DNA from: an uncultured Ruminococcus sp.
GTDB lineage: Bacteria; Bacillota; Clostridia; Oscillospirales; Ruminococcaceae
Length of the DNA: 18,008 bases
Assembly: GCA_945867875.1 (NCBI GenBank)
Contig: CAMBJF010000029.1
Span: 1 to 18,008, forward strand
Direction of reading: 5' to 3'
The notes beneath the pieces were generated by a model. It worked only from the letters and a program-made list of their open reading frames with translations. It ran no database searches and was not told the origin of the DNA. Of this stretch, positions 1 through 7,069 are shown one piece after another (position 1 is the first letter of the stretch; each line of letters starts with the position of its first letter). Made by a program: the position numbers and the translations under genes.

Positions 1-802
1 AGTATTCAAATCCGCCAATGTGGGAAAGAGTTTCCGAAGCTGAGGCAGAGCCGCAAGCCATTGCCTTTTGGATATCACCCTCAGCGGCATAGCTGCATAA
101 AAATGCTGCATGATAGCTGTCTCCGCAGCCCGTTGTGTCGATGACCTCGCTTACGGGAACGGCTTTGCAGCTGTGTTTTCTGCCCTTGTGGTATGTAACG
201 CTGCCGTTTTCTGCCAATGTTACATTGAAAATGCAGTCATATTTCTCCGACCATTTCTCAAACACAGGCAATATATCCTCACTGCCGCTTATGAAGAAAA
301 AATCAATATCGAGCAGCAGCTTTTCAATCTCTTCAAAATCCCGTCTTACATCAAAATCCACAGCAAGCTTAAAATCGGAACGGTCCTTCAGCGAAACGAC
401 ATCTTTGTAGCTGTGGCAGTAGCAGGTCATATAAACAATATCTGAGCCGCAGACTGCCTTTCTGTCGCTTTCACTCATTGAAAAGGTTTCATCAACGCCG
501 CCGTCCCAGGAGTTTTCCATGAAATAGCGGTCACCATTTTCGGTGAGATAAATGTGATTTGAAGCGGTTTTGCCGCCTTTTATAATATGGATATCCGATA
601 TATCGACAGGTTTGCCTTCAATTGAGCGAAGAACCTCACGTCCGCAGTCATCATCGCCTATGGCACCCATAATACTGACCTTTACATCGGGAAATTTGCA
701 GGCATTTGCGGCAAAATTCAACGCTTCTCCGCCTGCAAGCATCTTTCCGCTTTCAACAAAAACATCTGCACACATTGTTGTCATTGAAATTATATTTGTC
801 AT
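1..802 (-). CDS. PfkB-family sugar kinase, FrlD-like (fructosamine 6-kinase type); C-terminal end cut by window edge
   Basis: Reading the minus strand from the ATG at 802 gives 267 residues still open at base 1. The PfkB/ribokinase fold is shown by GGEALNFAANAC near residues 24-35 (substrate-side GG motif), GAIGDDDCG at 46-54, and the C-terminal signature DTTGCGDS at 222-229, with Asp228 as catalytic base. The usual GAGD is GCGD here. The GDDDxG stretch, the VDFD segment near 148-151 and the short length resemble FrlD, which phosphorylates fructoselysine at O6 in Amadori-product catabolism; the exact substrate is inferred. FrlD is about 260 residues, so only a few residues should be missing. 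An AAGGGG ribosome binding site lies about 10 nt before the ATG. The gene has its own promoter (835-863) and follows the pgsA terminator, so it is probably a separate transcript. No other frl gene is visible. It could also be another PfkB sugar or nucleoside kinase. Confidence 0.85.
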   Translation of the reverse strand, partial: MTNIISMTTMCADVFVESGKMLAGGEALNFAANACKFPDVKVSIMGAIGDDDCGREVLRSIEGKPVDISDIHIIKGGKTASNHIYLTENGDRYFMENSWDGGVDETFSMSESDRKAVCGSDIVYMTCYCHSYKDVVSLKDRSDFKLAVDFDVRRDFEEIEKLLLDIDFFFISGSEDILPVFEKWSEKYDCIFNVTLAENGSVTYHKGRKHSCKAVPVSEVIDTTGCGDSYHAAFLCSYAAEGDIQKAMACGSASASETLSHIGGFEY

Positions 803-834
803 AAAAATATATTCCCCTTTTTTCAGTTTTTACT

Positions 835-863
835 ATTATATCATAAGAGCACAGACAGAGCAA
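835..863 (-). promoter_or_regulatory. sigma-A promoter for the PfkB kinase
   Basis: On the minus strand, TTGCTC (863-858), a 17-nt spacer and TATAAT (840-835) precede the kinase start at 802. The -10 is perfect and the -35 matches 4 of 6. Confidence 0.65.
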
Positions 864-873
864 ACGTATTACC

Positions 874-904
874 AAAAATTCCCGCAGAAATTTCCTGCGG
901 GAAT
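874..904 (-). terminator. intrinsic terminator of the rimO-pgsA transcript
   Basis: ATTCCCGCAG and CTGCGGGAAT form a perfect 10-bp stem with a 7-nt loop, followed on the minus strand by a T run (874-878 complement). It starts 7 bp after the pgsA stop codon. Confidence 0.85.
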
Positions 905-910
905 CATATT

Positions 911-1477
911 TTACTTGTCAGTATTGATGTAGCTCTTGTAGCCGTTTAAATAAATCAGTCCCGAAATAATGGTGAGTATCGTGGATATCCAGATAAGCAC
1001 CTGCTCGGTGATAACGAGCCAGCCAGCATAAGCTGAGGGATCAGCACCGAATATCACGGCGAAGAAAAGTATTGCAACTATAGCTGCCATTGTGAAAGCA
1101 GTTTTGAGCTTGCCCCATATACCTGCGGCGACTACAACGCCCTCGCCTGCGGTGACAAGTCTCAGTCCCGACACCATAAATTCTCTTGCAATAATGATTA
1201 TCACGGGGACTGCTCCCGCAAGACCCATCTGAACGAAGCACACAAGTGCGGATATTACCAGCACCTTGTCAGCAAGGGGGTCAAGGAATTTTCCGAAGTT
1301 GGTCACAAGATTTCTGCTCCTTGCAATGTGACCGTCAAGGGCATCGGTAATTGAGGCGAGAATGAAAATAATCAGTGCCCAGAGGCTGCTCATAGGGACG
1401 ATGTCGGTGAGCAGGAAGAATATGAAAAAGGGAACGAGGATAACTCTTGCGACCGTAAGCTTATTCGGCAGGTTCAT
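911..1477 (-). CDS. pgsA: CDP-diacylglycerol--glycerol-3-phosphate 3-phosphatidyltransferase
   Basis: This 188-residue integral membrane enzyme makes phosphatidylglycerol phosphate from CDP-diacylglycerol and glycerol 3-phosphate, the committed step to phosphatidylglycerol and cardiolipin. The CDP-alcohol phosphatidyltransferase signature is complete: D45-x2-D48-G49-x2-A52-R53-x8-G62-x3-D66-x3-D70. The N-terminal NLPNKLTVARVILVP is typical of PgsA. Hydrophobic segments lie near 12-28, 32-44, 75-100 and 120-140, with a last one near 155-178. The length fits the family. The start overlaps the end of rimO by 17 bp and its GGAG ribosome binding site lies inside rimO, which indicates translational coupling. 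An intrinsic terminator follows at once. The rimO-pgsA order is common in Firmicutes. Confidence 0.95.
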   Translation of the reverse strand: MNLPNKLTVARVILVPFFIFFLLTDIVPMSSLWALIIFILASITDALDGHIARSRNLVTNFGKFLDPLADKVLVISALVCFVQMGLAGAVPVIIIIAREFMVSGLRLVTAGEGVVVAAGIWGKLKTAFTMAAIVAILFFAVIFGADPSAYAGWLVITEQVLIWISTILTIISGLIYLNGYKSYINTDK

Positions 1478-2804
1478 CTACAACATCTCCAATCAGATCG
1501 TAGTCCATAATGTCGGTGATATGCACGTTTACGAATATTCCGGGAACAAGGCGGCGGTTCTTTGAGTTGAAGAATATCTTTCCGTCGATCTCGGGAGCAT
1601 CGGCGGCGCTTCTTCCGAAATAGCACTCGCCGTAGCGGTCATAGCCCTCAACAACTACTTCAATGGTCTTGTCGGTGAGCTGATGATTTTTCTCGGTCAT
1701 AATTACCATCTGCTGCTCCATAATGATGTCGGCACGGTGCTCCTTGGTCTCCTCGTCAAGCTGACCGTCCATAAGCGCAGCCTTCGTGCCTTCCTCGGCG
1801 GAATAGGGGAAACAGCCGAGACGGTCAAATTCCATATCCTTGACAAAATCAGCAAGCTCGTCAAACTGCTCCTCGGTCTCGCCGGGGAAGCCTGTGATGA
1901 GGGTGGTTCTGAGGATAATGCCGGGGATACGCTCTCTCAGCTTTGCGATAAGCTCTCTGAGGGTGTTTTCATCGCCGCAGCGGTTCATATTTTTGAGTAT
2001 CTCGCCGTTGCAGTGCTGAATGGGCATATCTATGTACTTGACTATCTTGTCTTCCCTTGCCATAACGTCGATAAGCTCATCGGTAATTCTCTCGGGGTAG
2101 CAGTAGAGCACTCTTATCCATTTGAGCTGAGGTATTCCGCAGAGCTTTGTGAGCAGCTCGGGGAGCATTGATTTTCCGTAAAGGTCCTCGCCGTAGCGGG
2201 TGCTGTCCTGAGCGATGACAATAAGCTCTCTTACGCCGTTTTTAGCCATTTCATATGCTTCATTGTAAAGCTCTTCCATAGGCACGCTGCGCATTTTTCC
2301 TCTGATAGAGGGGATAGCGCAGTAGGAGCAGCAGTTTGAACAGCCGTCTGCGATTTTAAGGTATGAATAGAAAGAAAGTGTGGTCTGAATGCGTCCGCCT
2401 GTGAGACCGAGATTCAGCTTGCTGTCAAAGCTTGTGAGCTGATTGCCGCCCATTACCTTTTCAACGATGTCGCAGATGTGGTCGTTCGAGCCGATACCCA
2501 CAACAGCGTCAGCCTCGGGTATCTCGGAAAGCACCTCGTCCTTGTATCTCTCCGCAAGACAGCCTGTGATGATTATTTTCTTTATCCTGCCCTCTTTTTT
2601 CAGCTCCGCAAATTCCAGGATAGTGTCGATAGCCTCCTGCTTTGCGGATTCGATAAAGCCGCAGGTGTTGATGATAGCCACGTCCGCAAGGGCAGCGTCA
2701 CCCACAAGGTCATAGCCCTTTTCGTTTAGCTTATATAACATTCTCTCCGCATCGACCTGATTTTTTGAGCAGCCGAGAGAAACCATTCCTACTCTGATCG
2801 CCAT
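1461..2804 (-). CDS. rimO: ribosomal protein uS12 (Asp) methylthiotransferase, radical SAM
   Basis: This 447-residue protein has the three-part architecture of RimO/MiaB methylthiotransferases. The N-terminal UPF0004 domain carries Cys12 (LGCSKNQVDAE), Cys48 (NTCGFI) and Cys82 (TGCLAERY), which bind the auxiliary 4Fe-4S cluster. The radical-SAM domain has C155-x3-C159-x2-C162 within ADGCSNCCSYCAIPSIRG. A C-terminal TRAM domain spans about 375-440. LGCSKNxVD and CAIPSIRG favour RimO, which methylthiolates a conserved aspartate of ribosomal protein S12, over the tRNA enzyme MiaB. An extra Cys158 sits inside the radical-SAM motif where other family members often have Arg. The ribosome binding site is AAGGA about 11 nt before the ATG. 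The gene is transcribed from 2850-2878 together with pgsA. Confidence 0.95.
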   Translation of the reverse strand: MAIRVGMVSLGCSKNQVDAERMLYKLNEKGYDLVGDAALADVAIINTCGFIESAKQEAIDTILEFAELKKEGRIKKIIITGCLAERYKDEVLSEIPEADAVVGIGSNDHICDIVEKVMGGNQLTSFDSKLNLGLTGGRIQTTLSFYSYLKIADGCSNCCSYCAIPSIRGKMRSVPMEELYNEAYEMAKNGVRELIVIAQDSTRYGEDLYGKSMLPELLTKLCGIPQLKWIRVLYCYPERITDELIDVMAREDKIVKYIDMPIQHCNGEILKNMNRCGDENTLRELIAKLRERIPGIILRTTLITGFPGETEEQFDELADFVKDMEFDRLGCFPYSAEEGTKAALMDGQLDEETKEHRADIIMEQQMVIMTEKNHQLTDKTIEVVVEGYDRYGECYFGRSAADAPEIDGKIFFNSKNRRLVPGIFVNVHITDIMDYDLIGDVVDEPAE

Positions 2805-2849
2805 TATTTTATCATTCCTTTTTTAATGTGATATTGCCGTATTCATTCT

Positions 2850-2878
2850 ATTATACTACAGCGCCGTGATATTTGCAA
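2850..2878 (-). promoter_or_regulatory. sigma-A promoter for rimO-pgsA
   Basis: On the minus strand, TTGCAA (2878-2873), a 17-nt spacer and TATAAT (2855-2850) lie 46 bp upstream of the rimO start. The site is back to back with the rightward promoter at 2927. Confidence 0.7.
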
Positions 2879-2926
2879 GGTCTGCGGGAAAATTTTCGGT
2901 TAATTTTCACTTATTGCGGGATATTA

Positions 2927-2955
2927 TTGACATTGTTTCGGGTTTGATTTATAAT
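2927..2955 (+). promoter_or_regulatory. consensus sigma-A promoter for the rightward 3000-6988 unit
   Basis: TTGACA (2927-2932), 17 bp, then TATAAT (2950-2955); both hexamers are perfect. It is the only strong promoter I see before the genes at 3000-6886. Confidence 0.8.
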
Positions 2956-2999
2956 GAGGGTAGATTTGGACGTGAAATTTTCTGAGAAAGGACAGGCAT

Positions 3000-3593
3000 A
3001 TGAAAAAATACATACCCGAAGAAATGATTTCAAAAAGCAGATTCAAGGATTACTACGCAAAATGGAGGAGTGACGAACAAAAGCGGCTTCTTGAAATTAT
3101 GGAAAGGCTGATACGGGAAAATTCCGAATATGCCGACAATAAAAATTATGGCCATATGTGCAACCTGATGACCTCTCTTGCTATGGAAACAGCTCTTGAA
3201 GAGCGGGGCAAAACACGGAGCGAGGCGCAGGACGCTGTTGCACAGGCGATGTACTCGTTCATTCAGCCAAAGATCGCCCCGATGCAGAAGCTTGCGGGCA
3301 ATTCCTGGTTTGTGGGAATGTTAAAGCTCACGATGCCCATAAAATTCAGGCACACCCTGGGCTATGGCTGGGACGTGGAATTTCCCAAATGTGGGAGCGG
3401 CGTTTTTACTATGATAACCCACAAGTGCATTTACCGGCAGATATTCAGCAAATACGGTATGCCCGAGATGACGGCGATATTCTGCGAGGTGGACGATATC
3501 ATGTACAGCGACCTGCCCCGTGCGGAGTTTATTTACTCCGAGCAGATAGGCAGGGGCGGAAGTATGTGCGATTATACTTTTAAGAAGAGATGA
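3000..3593 (+). CDS. L-2-amino-thiazoline-4-carboxylic acid hydrolase family protein
   Basis: This 197-residue protein matches the family named after L-2-amino-thiazoline-4-carboxylate hydrolase (PF14196), by recall of its pattern: a charged helical N-terminal half, then TMPIKFRHTLGYGWDVEF, a segment YGMPEMTAIFCEVDD near residues 151-165, and a C-terminal F-x-Y-x-EQIGRGGSMCDYTF. The late conserved Cys is in GGSMCDYTF. The founding enzyme opens the thiazoline ring on the way to L-cysteine, but most members are untested and the substrate here is unknown. No signal peptide or TM segment is visible, so it is probably cytoplasmic. The ATG follows a GAAAGGA ribosome binding site and the promoter at 2927. 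It is the first gene of the rightward cluster. Confidence 0.75.
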   Translation: MKKYIPEEMISKSRFKDYYAKWRSDEQKRLLEIMERLIRENSEYADNKNYGHMCNLMTSLAMETALEERGKTRSEAQDAVAQAMYSFIQPKIAPMQKLAGNSWFVGMLKLTMPIKFRHTLGYGWDVEFPKCGSGVFTMITHKCIYRQIFSKYGMPEMTAIFCEVDDIMYSDLPRAEFIYSEQIGRGGSMCDYTFKKR

Positions 3594-3629
3594 TGAATTC
3601 GATAGGTTTTTATTTTGAGGAGCAATATG

Positions 3630-4022
3630 ATGATAGTGGATTTGAGAAATTCAGATGTTGAAATCACTAAAGAAGTGATTGCCCCCGATTTTCCATATAA
3701 GGATATTATAAAAGAACAATTAAGTTCAGCAGCCTCTTTTCGAGAGAGTTACTTTGACTATATGTTTATTCATTTTGAGATCGATCATAGCTTACTTCCG
3801 TATCCGTTTCCAAAACGTGTCCCGGTTTCGATGCAATATTATTTTAAGGAGGGCTGCCCTGTTGATTTTCTGTTACATATCGTTAATGGGTATGTAAGTG
3901 TTCTGGAAATTGTGAATGTTGCAGGAGAAGAGCTTACATTTGATAAATCGGATGTAACAAAGATTTCATTTATTTTCAAAAACAACGAAGGCGATGATGT
4001 GCATTCAGAGTATATAGTGTAG
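3630..4022 (+). CDS. hypothetical protein, A+T-rich
   Basis: I do not recognise this family with confidence. The open frame extends to a TTG at 3615, but that TTG overlaps the GAGGAG ribosome binding site (3617-3622), so the ATG at 3630 (7-nt spacing; 130 residues) or the one at 3627 is the likely start. The protein is soluble and mixed alpha/beta, without a signal peptide or TM segment. The stretch around residues 85-105 (VDFLLHIVNGYVSVLEIVN) resembles small accessory proteins often annotated as immunity-like or unknown; this is a weak impression, not an assignment. Its codons are visibly A+T-richer than those of its neighbours, which suggests later acquisition. It lies 36 bp after the ATC-hydrolase gene and has no promoter of its own that I can see. 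Confidence 0.65.
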   Translation: MIVDLRNSDVEITKEVIAPDFPYKDIIKEQLSSAASFRESYFDYMFIHFEIDHSLLPYPFPKRVPVSMQYYFKEGCPVDFLLHIVNGYVSVLEIVNVAGEELTFDKSDVTKISFIFKNNEGDDVHSEYIV

Positions 4023-4052
4023 TATTTCAATATTTTTGTAAGGAGGAGAATT

Positions 4053-4220
4053 ATGGCGAAAAATGATAATGCACATTCTGTCAGGTTGATCGATAGTTTA
4101 AGAAGAAATACAGCAGACGATGCAGCTGATATCGAAAAGAAATTTGAATGGGCAAAGAATGTATGTGACAATTTAAAAGTTGTTTTATATAACTTTCCGA
4201 CAGAAAGGACTTCCATATGA
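4053..4220 (+). CDS. small ORF (55 aa), possibly a truncated gene, coupled to the GH3 gene
   Basis: An AGGAGGAG ribosome binding site (4041-4048) precedes the ATG at 4053. The frame runs 55 codons and ends in ATGA shared with the start of the GH3 gene (ATG at 4217, TGA at 4218-4220). The peptide (MAKNDNAHSVRLIDSLRRN at its start) is charged and helical with no recognised domain. Its last residues are encoded by what looks like the ribosome binding site region of the GH3 gene. It may therefore be the front end of a longer gene cut by a deletion, or a true leader ORF coupling translation to the GH3 gene. It is A+T-rich like the preceding hypothetical gene. Confidence 0.5.
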   Translation: MAKNDNAHSVRLIDSLRRNTADDAADIEKKFEWAKNVCDNLKVVLYNFPTERTSI

Positions 4221-6294
4221 AAAAATATCTTGATACCACCCTTACCCCACAGGAAAGAGCAGAAGCACTTGCCGATGAAATGACCGTTGAGGAAATGGCA
4301 GGACAGCTGAGATTTGACGCTCCCGCAATAGACCGCCTCGGCATTCCCGCCTATAACTGGTGGAACGAGGGACTTCATGGGCTTGCCCGCTCGGGTACAG
4401 CCACAATGTTCCCACAGGCAATAGCTCTTGCCGCAATGTTCGACACCAAGCTTGTCAGAAAAGTGGGAGAGATAACCTCCATTGAAACGAGAGCCAAGTA
4501 CAACGCCTATTCAAAGCACGGCGACAGGGACATTTACAAGGGACTTACCCTCTGGGCACCCAATATCAACATTTTCCGTGACCCCAGATGGGGACGTGGA
4601 CACGAGACCTACGGCGAGGACCCGTATCTCACCGCCGAAAACGGCAAAGCGTATGTGAAAGGCTTGCAGGGAGAGGGGAAAAATCTCCGCACAGCCGCCT
4701 GCGCTAAGCATTTTGCAGTCCACAGCGGCCCCGAAGCTCTCCGCCACGAGTTTGATGCACAGGTGTCCGAAAAGGAGCTTGAAGAGACATATCTTCCTGC
4801 CTTTGAAGCCCTTGTAAAGGACGCAAAGGTTGAGGGCGTTATGGGCGCATACAACCGTGTGAACGGTGAACCCTCCTGCGCAAGTGACCGCCTTATGGAC
4901 AAGCTTAAAGAATGGGGCTTTGACGGCTATTTCGTTTCCGACTGCTGGGCTATACGTGATTTTCACGAACATCATCATATTACGAATAATGCCGTGGAGT
5001 CCGCCGCTCTTGCCCTTACAAAGGGCTGTGACGTAAACTGCGGCTGTACATATGCCAATGTCCTTGCCGCTCTTGACGAGGGACTTGTTACAAAGGAGGA
5101 CATCAGAAACGCCTGCGTTCATCTTATGCGCACACGGATAAGACTGGGAATGTTCGATGACAAGACCGAGTATGATGATATACCCTATGATACCGTATCC
5201 TGCCCAGAGCACAAGGCTGTGTCACTGGAATGTGCGGAAAAATCAATGGTGCTGAAAAAAACAACGGCATACTTCCCCTTGATGAAAATAAGCTCCGCAC
5301 TGTTGCGGTCATCGGTCCCAACAGCGACAGCAGGACAGCTCTTGAGGGCAATTACAACGGCACTGCCGACAGATATGTCACATTTCTCGAGGGCATCGAG
5401 GACAGATTTAAGGGCAGGGTAATATATGCCGAGGGCTGCCACCTTTACAAGGACAGAAGCTCAAATCTCGCCAAGGCAGGGGATAGATATGCGGAAGCAA
5501 TGGCGGCTGCGGAGGCGGCAGACATTGTTATCCTTTGCGTGGGACTTGACGCAACGATCGAGGGCGAAGAGGGCGACACGGGAAATGAGTTCTCTTCGGG
5601 GGACAAGACCGACATCAGGCTCCCCGAAAGCCAGCGCATTCTCATTGATAAGATTATGAAAACAGGCAAGCCTGTTGTTGTGGTCTGCGCAGCGGGCAGC
5701 TCGGTCAATACCGAGTGTGACCCCGACGCTCTTATACACGCCTGGTATCCCGGCTCTGAGGGCGGAAAGGCTCTTGCTGAGATACTTTTCGGTGACGTCA
5801 GCCCCTCAGGCAAGCTCCCTGTTACATTCTACGAAAGCTCGGAACTTCTTCCCGAGTTCACCGATTACTCGATGAAGAACCGCACCTACCGCTATGCCGA
5901 AAACAACGTGCTTTATCCTTTCGGTTACGGTCTTACCTATGGAAATATCCTCTGCACATCGGTGGAGTACAGGGACAATACTGCCTTTGTCACCGCCGAA
6001 AATAAAGGTGACATACCTTGCGAGGACGTTATCGAGCTTTATATCAAGGACTATTCCGAATATGCGGTGAGAAACGTGAGCCTTTGCGGTTTTGAGCGCA
6101 TAAAGCTCGATGCGGGAGAGAGAATTACTGTGAAGATACCCGTTTCGGAGAGAGCATTCACCGCTGTGGGTGAAAACGGCGAAAGGAAGCGCTATGGAGA
6201 CCGTTTTACCCTTTATGCAGGCACACATCAGCCTGATGAGATAAGCAGCAGGCTTTGCGGAAATGACTGCGTTTATACCGAAATAAATTTCTGA
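4217..6294 (+). pseudogene. glycoside hydrolase family 3 (beta-xylosidase/beta-glucosidase type), interrupted by a -1 frameshift
   Basis: Two overlapping frames (from 4217, and through 6294) together give one complete GH3 enzyme of about 692 residues. The N-terminal TIM barrel (about 1-345) has YNWWNEGLHGLARSGTATMF, RDPRWGRGHETYGEDP at 121-136, KHF at 164-166 and the nucleophile Asp242 in FVSDCWAI. After the shift come VAVIGPNSDS and GLDATIEGEEGDTGNEF, where the acid/base Glu is expected, then LPESQ, WYPGSEGGKALAEILFG and a C-terminal FnIII-like domain. The YNWWNE pattern favours xylan- or arabinan-derived oligosaccharides. No signal peptide is visible, so it is probably cytoplasmic and acts on imported oligosaccharides. 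The break is at seven A residues (5255-5261): frame 1 reads VLKK then TTAYFP, whereas one more A, or a -1 slip, gives VLKKNNGILPL as in intact relatives. The rest is undamaged, so this is a sequencing error, a very recent mutation, or a slippage site. Confidence 0.9.
5255..5261 (+). other. A7 homopolymer at the GH3 frameshift
   Basis: Frame 1 codons are CTG AAA AAA ACA. After the second AAA, slipping back one base makes the next codons AAC AAC GGC, restoring the family sequence KKNNGILP without any residue lost. I see no convincing upstream Shine-Dalgarno-like stimulator and did not find an obvious downstream hairpin. Confidence 0.8.
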
Positions 6295-6337
6295 TATGAT
6301 ATATAAAAACGAGAAATGATGAAAAGGGGAAAGCAGA

Positions 6338-6886
6338 TTGAAGATTTTGCCTAAAAGGTATGTTAACGAAGAAGCTGTTAAACGTGCTTTAAAAATAAAT
6401 TCTTTTCGCAATTTATCCAAGGATAAGGTGATGCAATTTGTATCGATGATTCCATATATAGATAAAGAGGTTGCAATTTCAATTATAAAACAATTTCCTG
6501 TTTATGCTGATTTTGGTAAGGTTGCTATAGAGCAATATACCAAAGTGTGCAATAGCATTTTAGAACTAAACAAAGAAAGCCAAAACGATGTGATAAGGGG
6601 TTATCAAACCATTCTTGATGCTCTTTCCAAACGAATGGAAAATAAAGATATTTCTGAACAGGAATACAGATCAATTACGAACGATATGATTGCTGTTGCG
6701 GACAAAATTGCTGAAGCTGATTTAAATAACAAAAAATTTCTTGAACGAATGTTAACCAAAGTCGGGTTGGGACTTTTGGGGGGTATTTGTGTAGTTGGGG
6801 CTGCAATTGGGATAAATTCTGCATTTAGTAATGGATCTTCATTGCCAGAAATTCAAGAGGAGCAAGAGGAGCAAGATGAAGAATAG
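6338..6886 (+). CDS. hypothetical protein with one C-terminal TM segment, TTG start
   Basis: I do not recognise this 182-residue protein. It begins at TTG, supported by an AAGGGGA ribosome binding site with 7-nt spacing; the next in-frame ATG is residue 32. Residues 1-135 look entirely helical and charged, 142-163 form a glycine-rich TM segment (VGLGLLGGICVVGAAIGI), and the C terminus is acidic (EEQEEQDEE, encoded by a GAGGAGCAA direct repeat). One late TM and no signal peptide suggest a tail-anchored-like membrane protein facing the cytoplasm. It is A+T-richer than the GH3 gene 43 bp upstream. A terminator follows at 6950. It may be read through from the GH3 transcript. Confidence 0.75.
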   Translation: MKILPKRYVNEEAVKRALKINSFRNLSKDKVMQFVSMIPYIDKEVAISIIKQFPVYADFGKVAIEQYTKVCNSILELNKESQNDVIRGYQTILDALSKRMENKDISEQEYRSITNDMIAVADKIAEADLNNKKFLERMLTKVGLGLLGGICVVGAAIGINSAFSNGSSLPEIQEEQEEQDEE

Positions 6887-6949
6887 CATCAGAAATTTTA
6901 ATAAAATTAAGCTACAAGATTTATTATGAGCAAAATATAGGATTGTATT

Positions 6950-6988
6950 AGCCGCTCGATTTCTTTTCGGGTGGCTTTTATTCTTTTA
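6950..6988 (+). terminator. intrinsic terminator
   Basis: AGCCGCTCGA and TCGGGTGGCT (6950-6959/6967-6976) form a 10-bp stem with two G-T pairs and a 7-nt loop, followed by TTTATTCTTTT. Confidence 0.8.
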
Positions 6989-7003
6989 TGACTGATTTTT
7001 CTC

Positions 7004-7032
7004 TTGACAAACCCAAGAAATACAGTTATAAT
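7004..7032 (+). promoter_or_regulatory. consensus sigma-A promoter of the alpha/beta hydrolase gene
   Basis: TTGACA (7004-7009), a 17-bp spacer and TATAAT (7027-7032), both perfect. It lies 38 bp upstream of the start codon and just after the preceding terminator. Confidence 0.85.
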
Positions 7033-7035
7033 ATG

Positions 7036-7051
7036 GTTAGCTAAAGCTAAC
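7036..7051 (+). promoter_or_regulatory. operator-like palindrome at the transcription start
   Basis: GTTAGCT-AA-AGCTAAC is a perfect inverted repeat with 7-bp arms, starting 3 bp after the -10 and so covering the expected +1. A site in this position fits a repressor operator. The half site loosely resembles DtxR-family boxes, but the regulator is not in the window. Confidence 0.6.
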
Positions 7052-7069
7052 GAGAGGGAAGGGAAAATT

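Noticed and set aside
110..445. Plus-strand frames over the left edge
   Set aside because: The minus strand encodes an uninterrupted PfkB kinase with the DTTGCGDS signature across this region.
1683..2171. A 162-codon plus-strand frame inside rimO
   Set aside because: It is antisense to the conserved rimO coding sequence and has no expression signals.
4511..5212. A 233-codon minus-strand frame inside the GH3 gene
   Set aside because: It is antisense to conserved GH3 motifs and has no start signals.
5230..5290. Programmed -1 ribosomal frameshifting as the firm explanation for the GH3 split
   Set aside because: The slip is mechanically possible, but I found no internal Shine-Dalgarno stimulator or clear downstream structure, and a second homopolymer shift nearby makes errors or mutations at least as likely.
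6876..6929. A 17-codon ORF with a GAGGAGCAAG ribosome-binding-like sequence
   Set aside because: The ribosome-binding-like bases belong to the acidic-tail repeat of the upstream gene; the ORF is too short and has no supporting evidence.
7004..7069. N-terminal extension of the BAAT-type hydrolase to a TTG at 7004
   Set aside because: That codon lies in the -35 box; the ATG at 7070 has a proper ribosome binding site and starts the conserved protein.
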